From UBA3210 sp963610315 (GTDB lineage: Bacteria > Bacillota_I > Bacilli_A > RFN20 > CAG-449): 64,000 nt of DNA. The stretch covers positions 23,964 to 87,963 of the forward strand of contig CAVDMV010000005.1 in NCBI GenBank assembly GCA_963610315.1. The letters run 5' to 3'. Under the pieces are notes generated by a model that had not been told where the DNA came from, did not search any database, and saw only the letters and a program-made list of their open reading frames with translations. The position numbers and the translations under genes were made by a program. Shown piece after piece: positions 42,946-52,304 of this stretch. Position 1 is the stretch's first letter. Each line of letters opens with the position of its first letter.

Positions 42946-43971
42946 ATGTTTGAAACTATAAAAACTTATTCTTCTTCCTATAAAATTGTTTATGGAAGAA
43001 ATATTTTATCTACTCTAGGATCTTATTATGATTTTAAAAATAAGAAAGTTTTAATCGTGAGTGATGATAATATTCCTCATAGTTATATTGATGAAGTTAA
43101 AAAAGTTTCTTCTTTAAGTTATGAACTTATTCTTCCTCATGGCGAAGAAACTAAATCCATTAATTATTTTCTTAAGATTACAGATGAATTAATTAAACTT
43201 AATTTTTCTAGAAAAGATGTTTTAATTGCTTTAGGCGGAGGAGTAATCGGTGATTTAGTAGGACTAGTTAGTTCTACTTATAAAAGAGGAATTGATTTTA
43301 TTAATGTTCCTACTTCAACTTTATCGATGATTGATTCTTCTATCGGAGGTAAAACGGCAATCGATTATCAAACAATAAAAAATATTATTGGTACTTTTTA
43401 TCAACCTAAATTAGTTTTAATCGATTTTGATACATTAAAATCATTACCTGTTAGACAAATTAATAATGGTCTAATTGAAGCGTTAAAAGCAGGTTATATC
43501 TATGATGAAAGTATCTTAGAACTATTTAACGAAAATGTTTATGACCATTTAGAAGAAATTATTATTAAGGCGATTAAAGTTAAAAAATATTTTGTCGAAA
43601 ATGATGAATTAGAGACTTCAATTCGTAAGATTCTTAATTTTGGTCATACCTTTGGTCACGCTTTTGAAGCATTAGGTGGGTTTTCTTCATCTTTATATCA
43701 TGGTGAAGCAGTTGGCTTAGGTATGCTTTTACTTGTCGATGATAAAGAGAAGATGATGTCGTATTTAAAATTATTAGATGTTAAATATGATTTTGATATT
43801 GATGAAACTAAGATTATTCCTTTGATCTTAAATGATAAAAAAGCTCATGGTGATGAAATTGATTTAATCTTAATTAAAGATCATAAAGGAATCATTCGAA
43901 AAACAAAAATAGATGATTTAAATCCGTATTTAGAAGGAGGAATGAAATATGTCAGATTGTTTAGGAAATAA
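42946..43971 (+). CDS. aroB: 3-dehydroquinate synthase
   Basis: Second step of the shikimate pathway, NAD- and zinc-dependent conversion of DAHP to 3-dehydroquinate. Motifs: LPHGEETKSINYFLKI, ALGGGVIGDLVGLVSSTYKRGI (NAD binding), VPTSTLSMIDSSIGGKTAID, and LNFGHTFGHAFEA (zinc His). Start ATG 42946 with GAAGGTGA; an upstream ATG in the leader is less likely. 341 residues, usual length. First gene of the aro operon, overlapping aroC by 23 bases. No DAHP synthase gene is in the window. Confidence 0.95.
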   Translation: MFETIKTYSSSYKIVYGRNILSTLGSYYDFKNKKVLIVSDDNIPHSYIDEVKKVSSLSYELILPHGEETKSINYFLKITDELIKLNFSRKDVLIALGGGVIGDLVGLVSSTYKRGIDFINVPTSTLSMIDSSIGGKTAIDYQTIKNIIGTFYQPKLVLIDFDTLKSLPVRQINNGLIEALKAGYIYDESILELFNENVYDHLEEIIIKAIKVKKYFVENDELETSIRKILNFGHTFGHAFEALGGFSSSLYHGEAVGLGMLLLVDDKEKMMSYLKLLDVKYDFDIDETKIIPLILNDKKAHGDEIDLILIKDHKGIIRKTKIDDLNPYLEGGMKYVRLFRK

Positions 43972-45013
43972 ATTAAAACTAATGATATTTGGTGAAAGTC
44001 ATGGCGATTATATCGGTGCGACAATTTCTTCTTTACCTCCAGGAATTAAGATTGATGAAGAACTTATTGAACAAGAATTAGAAAAAAGAAAAGCTAATGA
44101 TTCTTTATCAACCGCGCGTCAAGAAAGTGACGATTATAAAATTATTTCTGGTGTTTATAATGGTTTTACTACTGGAACTTCTTTAACTGTTATTATTCCA
44201 AATACCAAACAACATTCAGGAGATTACGAAAAAGTCTTTAGACCAGGGCACGCCGATTATACTGGTTATGTTAAATATAAAGGTTTTAATGATCCTCGTG
44301 GAGGAGGTCATTTTTCAGGGAGATTAACCGCGCCGATAGTTGTTATTGGAGCGATTATTAAAACTTATCTACTTTCAAAAAATATCTATGTTGTTTCTCG
44401 TATTAAAAAGATTCATAACGTTGAAGATAATTCTTCTTATAATGATATTTATGAATTACTTTCTTTAGATGAAAAAATATTTCCAGTTTTAGATCAAAAT
44501 AAAATTTCTTTAATGAAAGAAGAAATTTCTCTCGCTAAAGATGAACTTGATTCTGTCGGAGGAGTTATTGAAACTTATGTTATTAATGTGCCTAGAGGAC
44601 TAGGAGAACCTTTCTTTGATTCAGTTGAATCTAGTTTATCTCATGCAATATTTTCAATTCCTGCGGTAAAAGGCGTCGAATTTGGTGAAGGATTTAATTT
44701 TGCTTCTTTAAGAGGAAGTGAGGCCAACGACCAAATGACTTTAATTAATGATGAAGTGCATTTTTTAACTAATCATAATGGAGGGATTAATGGAGGAATC
44801 ACTAATGGAGAAATTATTGATTTTAAAACAGTCATTAAACCTACTCCATCAATTTATAAAGCTCAACAAAGTGTATCTTATTCACTAATGGAAAATATCA
44901 CCTTAGAAATTAAAGGCCGTCATGATCCTTGTATTGTGCGTCGTGCTTTACCAGTTATAAATGCTTTAACCTCATTTACAATCTTAGATTTATTATTAGA
45001 AGCAGGTGAGTAA
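43949..45013 (+). CDS. aroC: Chorismate synthase
   Basis: Last shared step of aromatic synthesis: EPSP to chorismate with reduced FMN. 354 residues. Motifs: MIFGESHGDYIGATISSLPPG, FRPGHADYTGYVKY, DPRGGGHFSGRLTAP, LRGSEANDQMTLI, NHNGGINGGITNG, GRHDPCIVRRALP. All are active-site or FMN-contact segments. The start lies within the end of aroB (GGAGG upstream), showing strict coupling. Confidence 0.95.
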   Translation: MSDCLGNKLKLMIFGESHGDYIGATISSLPPGIKIDEELIEQELEKRKANDSLSTARQESDDYKIISGVYNGFTTGTSLTVIIPNTKQHSGDYEKVFRPGHADYTGYVKYKGFNDPRGGGHFSGRLTAPIVVIGAIIKTYLLSKNIYVVSRIKKIHNVEDNSSYNDIYELLSLDEKIFPVLDQNKISLMKEEISLAKDELDSVGGVIETYVINVPRGLGEPFFDSVESSLSHAIFSIPAVKGVEFGEGFNFASLRGSEANDQMTLINDEVHFLTNHNGGINGGITNGEIIDFKTVIKPTPSIYKAQQSVSYSLMENITLEIKGRHDPCIVRRALPVINALTSFTILDLLLEAGE

Positions 45014-45014
45014 T

Positions 45015-46271
45015 ATGAAATATGGATTAATTGGTAAAACGTTAAAACATTCGTTTTCAAAAGTAGTTCATTCTTATTTAGATTCAAAAGATTATGAACT
45101 AGTTTCTTTAAATGAAGATGAACTTGAAGATTTTTTTAAAAGAAGGGACTTTTTAGGAATAAACGTCACTATTCCTTATAAAACTAGTGTTATACAATAT
45201 CTTGATTATGTTTCTCCTGAAGTAAAAGAAATTGGTGCATGCAATACCATTGTTAATAAAGACGGCAAATTATATGGTTATAATTCGGATTATCTTGGTT
45301 TAGAAGAATTGATCCATCATTATAATTATCAAATTGAAAATAAAGTATGCGCGATTTTAGGTACCGGCGGAACAAAAAATACTGCTTATTATCTCTTAGA
45401 AAAATTAAATGCAAAAAAGATTTATGTAGTTAGTAGATCACCTAAAGAAAACGAAATTAGTTATGAAAAACTAAATTCTATAAAGAACGATATTCAAATT
45501 ATTATTAATACTACGCCGGTTGGAATGTATCCTCATAATGATGGACAAATTATTTCAATAAAAGGATATAATCATCTAGAAGGAATTATTGATGTAATCT
45601 ATAATCCTTTAAATACTAATTTAGTTTTAGAAGGTAAAAGCTATAATATTAATTCACATGGTGGCTTATATATGTTAGTTGGTCAAGCTGTGAAAGCTAG
45701 TGAATTATTTTTAGATAAAAAATATAATAAAAATCTAATAGAAAAAATATATCAAGATGTTCTTAGAAAAAAAGAAAATATCGTCATTATCGGTATGCCT
45801 ATGAGCGGGAAAACTCGTATTGGAAATATTCTTTCTTCTTACATTAAAAAAGAATTTATCGATATGGATACTGAAATTGAAAAAAGAGAAAATAGATCGA
45901 TTAGTTCGATTTTTGAAACCGAAGGAGAAACTTATTTTAGAGAAGTAGAATCTAGTTTAACTAAAGAACTCGGAACTTCATTTAACAAAGTTATTTCTAC
46001 CGGCGGAGGAACGATTTTAAAAGAAGAAAATATGCGATATTTAAAACAAAATGGTATTGTTATTTTATTAACAAGAGATTTTGATAAATTAATTTATTCT
46101 TCATCTCGCCCTTTAACTAAAACACGCGAAGAATATTTATTTTTAGAAGGAAAAAGAAAACATTTATATAATAGATATAAAGATATTCATATTGATAATT
46201 CCATCGATGATATCGATGCTTTAATCAATTTGATTAAGAGGAAATTATATGCAAAAAATTCTCATTATTAA
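45015..46271 (+). CDS. aroE-aroK: Shikimate dehydrogenase-shikimate kinase fusion
   Basis: Two-domain enzyme of 418 residues. AroE part (about 1-250): GLIGKTLKHSFSKVVHSYL, INVTIPYKTSV (Lys), GACNTIV, YNSDYLGL, LGTGGTKNTAYYLL. AroK part (about 252-418): IIGMPMSGKTRIG (Walker A), FIDMDTEIEKRE, FREVESSLTKEL, STGGGTILKEE, and the lid region SSRPLTKTRE. ATG 45015 with AGGTGA 5 bases upstream is preferred over GTG 45006. It overlaps aroQ by 23 bases. The product of the first domain is the substrate of the second, so channelling is possible. Confidence 0.93.
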   Translation: MKYGLIGKTLKHSFSKVVHSYLDSKDYELVSLNEDELEDFFKRRDFLGINVTIPYKTSVIQYLDYVSPEVKEIGACNTIVNKDGKLYGYNSDYLGLEELIHHYNYQIENKVCAILGTGGTKNTAYYLLEKLNAKKIYVVSRSPKENEISYEKLNSIKNDIQIIINTTPVGMYPHNDGQIISIKGYNHLEGIIDVIYNPLNTNLVLEGKSYNINSHGGLYMLVGQAVKASELFLDKKYNKNLIEKIYQDVLRKKENIVIIGMPMSGKTRIGNILSSYIKKEFIDMDTEIEKRENRSISSIFETEGETYFREVESSLTKELGTSFNKVISTGGGTILKEENMRYLKQNGIVILLTRDFDKLIYSSSRPLTKTREEYLFLEGKRKHLYNRYKDIHIDNSIDDIDALINLIKRKLYAKNSHY

Positions 46272-46692
46272 TGGACCAAATATTAATTTTCTTGGCATTA
46301 GACAAAAAGAAATTTATGGTAATAGAACTTATGAAGATTTAGTTAATATGTGTAAAGAACACGCTTTAAAAGTAGGAGTAGATATTGAAATATTTCAATC
46401 TAATCATGAAGGAAGTATCATTGATAAAATTCAAGAAGCTTATTTTAATAAAGTAGATGGAATTATTATTAATGGAGGAGGTTATACTCATACTTCTATC
46501 GCGATTATGGATGCGCTTAAAGGAAGTGCTATTCCAACAATTGAAGTGCATTTATCTAATATTTATGAACGCGAAAGTTATCGCCATATTTCCTATATTA
46601 AAGAAGCTTCAATTCATTCTATTTTAGGTAAAGGAATGGATGGCTATTTAGAAGCAATCGATTGTTTAAAGGAGTATTTAAGTAAGAAATGA
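46249..46692 (+). CDS. aroQ: Type II 3-dehydroquinate dehydratase
   Basis: Third step of the shikimate pathway. 147 residues, the size of the type II dodecameric enzyme. ILIINGPNINFLGIRQKEIYG (Tyr in the catalytic lid), FQSNHEGSIIDKI (His-Glu), INGGGYTHTSIAIMDAL, VHLSNIYERESYRH. Stop TGA overlaps the aroA start as ATGA, a clear example of TGA used as stop in this genome. Confidence 0.95.
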   Translation: MQKILIINGPNINFLGIRQKEIYGNRTYEDLVNMCKEHALKVGVDIEIFQSNHEGSIIDKIQEAYFNKVDGIIINGGGYTHTSIAIMDALKGSAIPTIEVHLSNIYERESYRHISYIKEASIHSILGKGMDGYLEAIDCLKEYLSKK

Positions 46693-47936
46693 TTAAATTA
46701 TTAGGACATTCTTATAAAGGGACTTATGAAGTAATCGCTTCAAAAAGTGATGCCCATCGCGCGCTTATTTTAGCTTCTTTTTGTAAACATGAAGTTAAAA
46801 TTTCTAATGTTTATTTTTCTAATGATGTAAAAGCAACAATTAACTCCTTAACCTCTTTAGGAGCGAAAATTGATCTTAATGAAACTGAACATATTGTTTA
46901 TGTTAAAGAAGGAATTAAATTTAAAGAAGAAGCGACCTTAAATGTACTTGAATCAGGATCTACATTTCGTTTTTTAATTCCAATATGTTCTATTTTTTCT
47001 AAAAAAACAACATTTATAACACAAGGTCGCTTAAGTAAACGACCTATAGAAGTCTATCAAAAAATCTTTAATGAACAAAATATAAAATTTATTCAAGATG
47101 ATAATAAATTTATTTTAGAAGGTAGTTTAAAAGCAGGAATTTATGAAGTAGATGGAAATATCTCAAGCCAATTTATTACTGGTTTATTACTTTCATTAGT
47201 TACTTTAGATAAAACTTCAACTATTAAAATTAATAATAAAATATCTTCACTTGATTATATCTTAATGAGTATTAATACGATTAATAAATTTGGTGGTAAG
47301 ATTATATTTAATATAGATGAAAAAATTATTTATATTAATCCATGCAATAATTTTAATTTAACTCATTATGAAGTTGAACCTGACTTTTCTCAAGCAGCTT
47401 TCTTTATGGGGTTAGGTATTTTAAATGGGGGAATAAAAATAAAAAATATTAAAAGAGAATCGTTTCAACCAGATAGACAAATGATTGATATTTTACTTCG
47501 TTTAGGCGGTAATTTACATTTTGAAAATGATGATTTAGTAATTGAAAAATCACTTCTAAAAGGTGGAGTAGTTTCTTTAGATTCTTGTCCAGATTTAGGA
47601 CCAATTCTTTTTGGCCTATCCTCTTTTAGCGAATCACCTATTACCTTTAAAGATATTGAAAGATTAAGACTAAAAGAATCTGACCGCGTTGAAGCAATGC
47701 TTTATAATTTAAATTTATTAGGTGTTAAATATGATTTAAAAAATAATGAAGTAACAATCTATCCTTCAAAAATTGTTTATAAAGGTGATGAATTAAAATC
47801 ATTTAATGATCATCGTATCTTTATGGCTTTAAAAATTATTTTATTCAATATAGATTTTTATATTGATGACGACAAATGTTTAGATAAATCATATCCAACT
47901 TTCTTATTAGATTTAGCTAAACTAGAAAGAGATTAA
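46689..47936 (+). CDS. aroA: 3-phosphoshikimate 1-carboxyvinyltransferase (EPSP synthase)
   Basis: Adds enolpyruvyl to shikimate-3-phosphate. 415 residues. Motifs: ASKSDAHRALILASF (Lys and Ser of the phosphate site; canonical K-S-x-S/D-x-R), ESGSTFRFLIPI, GRLSKRPIEVY, SSQFITGLLLSL, EPDFSQAAFFM, RLRLKESDRVEAM, FNDHRIFMALKI. The equivalent of LFLGNAGTAMRPL is here LESGSTFRFL, which is the class II-like form of Gram-positive bacteria. Confidence 0.94.
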   Translation: MIKLLGHSYKGTYEVIASKSDAHRALILASFCKHEVKISNVYFSNDVKATINSLTSLGAKIDLNETEHIVYVKEGIKFKEEATLNVLESGSTFRFLIPICSIFSKKTTFITQGRLSKRPIEVYQKIFNEQNIKFIQDDNKFILEGSLKAGIYEVDGNISSQFITGLLLSLVTLDKTSTIKINNKISSLDYILMSINTINKFGGKIIFNIDEKIIYINPCNNFNLTHYEVEPDFSQAAFFMGLGILNGGIKIKNIKRESFQPDRQMIDILLRLGGNLHFENDDLVIEKSLLKGGVVSLDSCPDLGPILFGLSSFSESPITFKDIERLRLKESDRVEAMLYNLNLLGVKYDLKNNEVTIYPSKIVYKGDELKSFNDHRIFMALKIILFNIDFYIDDDKCLDKSYPTFLLDLAKLERD

Positions 47937-47939
47937 TTT

Positions 47940-48782
47940 ATGGATAAAATGAAAAATTTTGTTATCGTTGGCTTAGGTTTAATGGGAGGTTCACTCGCTT
48001 ATTCTTTATCTAATTTAGGTTATTCAGTTTATGGATATGATTTAAATGAAGAATCTATTAAATTTGCTTATAAAGAAGGGATCATTAAAAACGATATTTC
48101 TAATGAAGAAATATTAAAAAATGGTGATTATATTATTCTTTGTATTTATCCTAGTGGTGTAGTAAGTTTTATAAAAAATAACTTACATAATTTTAAAAAC
48201 GATGTGTTATTAAGTGATATAACAGGCGTTAAATCAGGGATAGTAAATGAAGTACAAGAATTATTAGGTTATGAACAAGAATTTATTTCTCTTCATCCAA
48301 TGTGCGGAAAAGAAAAAGTTGGTGTAACAAATTATGTAAAAGATCTTTTTGCTGGGGCAAACTTAATTATTGTTCCTACAGAAAAAAATACTTCTCGAGG
48401 CGAAGATTTCGCTTTTAGTTTAGGGCGTGAACTAAAATTTAAATTCATTGAAAAATTACAAATTGAAGAACATGATAAAATGATATCATTTTTATCACAA
48501 CTTCCTCATGCTATCGCGGTAAGTTTAATGAATGTAAAAGAATCTAATCATTTAGTCGCGTATACGGGTGATTCATTTCGTGATTTAACTAGAATTGCAA
48601 AAATTAATCCTGAACTATGGAGTGAATTATTTTTCTTAAATAAAGAATATCTAACTAAGGATATTGATGATTTTATTTCTGTTATGGAAGATATAAAAGA
48701 AAAAATTAATACTGAAGATAAAGAAGGATTAGTTAAGTTATTTAAAATTAGTAAAGAAAGAAGAGAAAATTTTGACAAATAA
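47940..48782 (+). CDS. tyrA: Prephenate dehydrogenase
   Basis: NAD-dependent conversion of prephenate to 4-hydroxyphenylpyruvate (tyrosine branch), 280 residues. Rossmann motif VIVGLGLMGGSLAYSL, then DITGVKSGI, SLHPMCGKEKVG (catalytic His), FLSQLPHAIAVSL, and TGDSFRDLTRIAKINPELW. No ACT domain. Last gene of the aro operon, 3 bases after aroA and without an obvious ribosome-binding site, which suggests coupling. Starts at 47940 and 47949 both fit. Chorismate mutase and pheA are not present. Confidence 0.92.
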   Translation: MDKMKNFVIVGLGLMGGSLAYSLSNLGYSVYGYDLNEESIKFAYKEGIIKNDISNEEILKNGDYIILCIYPSGVVSFIKNNLHNFKNDVLLSDITGVKSGIVNEVQELLGYEQEFISLHPMCGKEKVGVTNYVKDLFAGANLIIVPTEKNTSRGEDFAFSLGRELKFKFIEKLQIEEHDKMISFLSQLPHAIAVSLMNVKESNHLVAYTGDSFRDLTRIAKINPELWSELFFLNKEYLTKDIDDFISVMEDIKEKINTEDKEGLVKLFKISKERRENFDK

Positions 48783-48808
48783 AAACAAGGTATGACCTTG
48801 TTTTTATT
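48781..48808 (+). terminator. Two-way terminator after tyrA
   Basis: Perfect 11-bp stem AAAAACAAGGT/ACCTTGTTTTT with a 3-base loop, between convergent genes; flanking A and T runs let it act on both strands. Confidence 0.88.
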
Positions 48809-48810
48809 TG

Positions 48811-49404
48811 CTATTCAGCGTTTTTCTTATCTAATTGAGCTTTCTTATGCTTGATGAATAATTCTAAGACATCAACAGTTTCACTTACTCCAATATCACT
48901 TGAGACAAGTAAGTCATAATCATAACTTCTACCCCATTTAGTATCAGTGAAGTAGTTATGATATCTTGCACGAGCTTTATTAGTTTTTACAATTTTATCT
49001 TCTGCTTTACTTTCTTCAATGCCGTAATATTTTGTAATACGTTCAATTTTTGATTCCATTGATGCTTGAATGAAAATCTTAATTAAATCTTTTTTATCTT
49101 TTAAGACGTAATCTGCACATCTACCGACGAAAATTGCATCACCTTTTTCGGCAAGTTCTTTAATCGCATTAGTTTCTGCAATAAATAAATTATCAGTGAC
49201 AGATAATTGTCCTCCGAAGAATGAATCGAAGAAAGAATGAACTTTTTCTTCGTTTGATTTAATAAATTCAGGTGCAAAGTTACTTCTTTTTACAACTTCT
49301 TCAATGATTTGACGATCATAAACAGGAATATTTAATCTTTTCGCGAGTTCTTCTGCGATATAATGTCCCCCAGAACCATATTCTCTACCAATAGTAATAA
49401 TCAT
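48811..49404 (-). CDS. Cytidylate kinase-like family protein
   Basis: P-loop kinase-type protein of the cytidylate-kinase-2 family (PF13189-like), 197 residues. It starts MIITIGREYGSGGHYIAEELAKRL, where GREYGSGG replaces the usual Walker A GxxxxGKS. AIFVGRCADYVLKD and ARARYHNYFTDTKWGRSYDYDLLVSS are family motifs. The true CMP kinase (Cmk) is usually separate, so the substrate of this protein is not established. Its own terminator region is shared with tyrA. Confidence 0.85.
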   Translation of the reverse strand: MIITIGREYGSGGHYIAEELAKRLNIPVYDRQIIEEVVKRSNFAPEFIKSNEEKVHSFFDSFFGGQLSVTDNLFIAETNAIKELAEKGDAIFVGRCADYVLKDKKDLIKIFIQASMESKIERITKYYGIEESKAEDKIVKTNKARARYHNYFTDTKWGRSYDYDLLVSSDIGVSETVDVLELFIKHKKAQLDKKNAE

Positions 49405-49463
49405 AAATTTTTACCTCTTTTCTATGAATATTTTAACACATCTAAAATTTTTTGTAACAAATT

Positions 49464-50669
49464 TTAATCGCGAATTAAACGAATAATTGAGTAAGGTTCA
49501 ATTCTTTTCTTAACCTTAATTTTAATAATTTGATTGCCAATTGTCGCGACCGAAGTAGGAACGATAAATTGATGTAAAACGTTTTCTTGTAACATCTCAC
49601 TAATAGTGATTTCATAATCTTCTTCATGAGGAGAGTGAACTAAATAAGTGTGATTTAATTCTAATTTATTATGAATTTCTACATAAGCATAATTATCATC
49701 ACTATCTCTAACTAAGGCGACATAATCACCAATTTTAATTAATCTTTCGTCAAGATTATAAAGCATTTGTTCTTCTTTTACGTTACCGAGTAAGAAACCT
49801 GTTGAAGTAAGTCTATTTTCACATTTATAGATATCTTCATGATATTTTTTAAAATTCATTTCTTTATGTGCATAATAATCATCGATTGCTTCGCGATATG
49901 CTTTGACAACGCAGGCAATATAATTAGAAGCTTTTCTTCGACCTTCAATTTTTAAGGAATCAAGACCATATTCAATAAGTTCAGGGATGTGATCAATCGC
50001 GCATAAATCTTTAGATGACATCTTAAAAAATTCATCGCCTTCTGTAAGTAATTTATTATCTTGGTAAAGATTATATTTCCAACGACATGAATAAGCACAT
50101 CCTCCACGGTTTGCATCACGATTACACATAACATTTGATAACATACATTTACCAGAATAAGAAGAACACATTCCTCCGTGAATAAATCCTTCAACTTCAC
50201 ATTTTTTATCTTTACAAATTTCTTTTATATCACTTAAAGAACATTCACGCCCTAGAACGACGCGGTCAGCACCTTGAGAAATAAAGAAATCAATCGCTTT
50301 TTTATTCATAATCGATTGTTGAGTAGAAATATGACATTCTAAAGATGTGTATTTCTTCGCGAGACGCACCATATATAAAGAAGAAGTGATAATTGCATCA
50401 ACTCCGATTTTATCTAAAGCGATAAGATATTCTTTTAATTCTTTAATATCATTATTGTGCATAACGATATTACAAGTGACATGAATTTTTTTACCTAATT
50501 TATGCGCGAACTTAACCCCTTCTTCAATTTCTTCTAAAGTAAAATTACTCGCTTTACTTCTTAAAGAGAAGTCTCTTCCTCCAATAAAGCAAGCATCCGC
50601 GCCGTAAATTAAGGCGACTTTTAATTTTTCTAAATCTCCCGCAGGAGCAAGTAATTCAATTTTTTTCAT
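49464..50669 (-). CDS. U32-family protein, tRNA 5-hydroxyuridine synthesis (YrrO/TrhP-like)
   Basis: Peptidase-U32-family protein of 401 residues. LLAPAGDLEKLKVALIYGADACFIGG begins the barrel, and the cluster-binding cysteines are in IHGGMCSSYSGKCMLSNVMCNRDANRGGCAYSCRWKY. These proteins (B. subtilis YrrO, E. coli TrhP) take part in prephenate-dependent 5-hydroxylation of tRNA U34; they are named peptidases by history. It is preceded by its shorter partner and shares one base with it. Prephenate made by the aro operon next door would be the hydroxylation cofactor, which makes the neighbourhood coherent. Confidence 0.88.
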   Translation of the reverse strand: MKKIELLAPAGDLEKLKVALIYGADACFIGGRDFSLRSKASNFTLEEIEEGVKFAHKLGKKIHVTCNIVMHNNDIKELKEYLIALDKIGVDAIITSSLYMVRLAKKYTSLECHISTQQSIMNKKAIDFFISQGADRVVLGRECSLSDIKEICKDKKCEVEGFIHGGMCSSYSGKCMLSNVMCNRDANRGGCAYSCRWKYNLYQDNKLLTEGDEFFKMSSKDLCAIDHIPELIEYGLDSLKIEGRRKASNYIACVVKAYREAIDDYYAHKEMNFKKYHEDIYKCENRLTSTGFLLGNVKEEQMLYNLDERLIKIGDYVALVRDSDDNYAYVEIHNKLELNHTYLVHSPHEEDYEITISEMLQENVLHQFIVPTSVATIGNQIIKIKVKKRIEPYSIIRLIRD

Positions 50670-51541
50670 TATTCAAACTCCTTTGGATTATAAACAGAAT
50701 CTTCATACATAAAATTATTATTTTCTGGTATTTCTAAAGATTCAATTTCTTTTAAACCTTCTTCTTTTGTGATGATATTATTAATTACATTGTAATAAGT
50801 TTTAACGACCATATTAAATTTATCTTTGTTAAGGTAAATTCCATCTAAGAATAAATATTTTACATCACTTAATAATTCGATTTCTTTTAAAACATTGATG
50901 ACGCCGTTTCTAAAGATGACGGTACCAAACTCATTTTCTTCAATAGGGCAACGATCACTTGTTCTAGTTGCTTCTTGTAAGAAGAGATTTTCATTTTCAA
51001 AACTTAATTTAGCATGTTCTTTATATAAAGTAACAATTTTTCGATATGTTTGATACATTGGATGATATCCATAACCTAAATAAAAGACATTATTAGAATG
51101 AGTTGTAATTTCTTTTATATCTTTTAAAGGAATTTCATTACTAACTCCAACTGCGTTAATACCTTCTTCATCATACATTAATAAATCCATGTAATTAGTA
51201 ATCATAGTTAAAGGGTTATAAATACCTTTATCTAAATAAGATTTTTCTTTAAGCATTTGAAATATACCTAAATCCTGGAAGATAATATAAACATCTTCTT
51301 TAATTAATGAATCGATGAAATTAGAGATAATTAAAGTATCGTTAACATGAACTATTTTATTTAACAAAACGAATACTTTTTTATTATCTTTATGCGCTTT
51401 AGAAGCGATTAATTTAATTTCTTCTAAAGAAAAACGTGTATCTGCATAAAAAGAATATTTACATCCTAAAACGATATTAGAAACATAATCTTTAATTTCT
51501 TCATAATGATCTAAATTTTTAATTGAACTAATAATTTCCAT
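50669..51541 (-). CDS. U32-family partner protein (YrrN-like)
   Basis: Shorter U32-family paralogue of 290 residues, as YrrN is to YrrO in Bacillus. It keeps the barrel pattern (NIVLGCKYSFYADTRFSLEEIKLIASKAHKDNKKVFVLLN, in pieces) and YPLTMITNYMDLL-like and NDEFGTVIFRNG-like segments but lacks the four-cysteine cluster. It overlaps trmN6-like gene by 14 bases. Together with the next gene it is expected to act on tRNA U34. Confidence 0.82.
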   Translation of the reverse strand: MEIISSIKNLDHYEEIKDYVSNIVLGCKYSFYADTRFSLEEIKLIASKAHKDNKKVFVLLNKIVHVNDTLIISNFIDSLIKEDVYIIFQDLGIFQMLKEKSYLDKGIYNPLTMITNYMDLLMYDEEGINAVGVSNEIPLKDIKEITTHSNNVFYLGYGYHPMYQTYRKIVTLYKEHAKLSFENENLFLQEATRTSDRCPIEENEFGTVIFRNGVINVLKEIELLSDVKYLFLDGIYLNKDKFNMVVKTYYNVINNIITKEEGLKEIESLEIPENNNFMYEDSVYNPKEFE

Positions 51542-52214
51542 CTTTAACCACTTTCATATCCTTTATTATGATTGGCTTAGTTATTTCTAAACCTAAATTT
51601 CCTCCCTTTGTCGCTTTTATTAAGACAACATTAGAGTTATTTTTATTGACGTTATAAACTGGGGTAAGCAGTTTAATTTTTAATTTATATTTTGTAAACA
51701 TCTCGATTAATTCTTGTAATCTACTCGATTGATATAAGAAGAAGAGTTTTCCTTGATCTTTTAAATTCTTTGATATCGTATTAACTAAATCTTCTAAAGG
51801 TAAAGAATCTTCGTGCTTCGCTAAAACCATAAATGACGAAGAATTCTTTGAATCTTTGGTAATCTTAAAATAAGGTGGATTACAAACAATTACATCAACT
51901 GGTGTGTTTCGATAAGACCTCGCATCAACATTATGAAGTTCATAATTAGTTATATTATTTAAATCTAAATTCTTCTTCGCTAGTTCTAATGCCTCATTAT
52001 TAATATCAATGCCAATTAGTTTTATTGGATTAAATCGTGAAGCATATAAAAGTAAAGAACCATTATTAGTTCCAATATCTAAAATAGTTTCTTTTCTTTT
52101 TACTTCAAGAAATTCTCCTAGAACCATTGTATCAGTATTAATACAAATCATATCTTTATCTTGATATAATTTAATGTTTTCATAATTTGGTAAATAATCT
52201 AAAGTCAGTTTCAT
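51528..52214 (-). CDS. tRNA1(Val) adenine-N6-methyltransferase-like protein (YabB/YfiC)
   Basis: SAM-dependent N6-adenine methyltransferase of 228 residues. SAM motif I is ILDIGTNNGSLLLYASR, and the catalytic NPPY motif is VDVIVCNPPYFK (about 107-118). TDTMVLGEFLEVK upstream is characteristic of the TrmN6/YabB group. First gene of a three-gene run with the U32 proteins, all aimed at tRNA. The exact tRNA is taken from the family. Confidence 0.88.
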   Translation of the reverse strand: MKLTLDYLPNYENIKLYQDKDMICINTDTMVLGEFLEVKRKETILDIGTNNGSLLLYASRFNPIKLIGIDINNEALELAKKNLDLNNITNYELHNVDARSYRNTPVDVIVCNPPYFKITKDSKNSSSFMVLAKHEDSLPLEDLVNTISKNLKDQGKLFFLYQSSRLQELIEMFTKYKLKIKLLTPVYNVNKNNSNVVLIKATKGGNLGLEITKPIIIKDMKVVKDGNY

Positions 52215-52270
52215 AAATTTCCTCGGAACTATTGTGCCATATTTAATTTAAAAAAACTACATAAATAAAT

Positions 52271-52303
52271 AAAAAGGTCGGTTATCGTAGATAACCAGAC
52301 CTT
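52271..52303 (-). terminator. Intrinsic terminator of clpB
   Basis: Minus strand long stem AAGGTC-GGTTATC/GATAACC-GACCTT with one internal mismatch, a 3-base loop and five T. Confidence 0.88.
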
Positions 52304-52304
52304 A

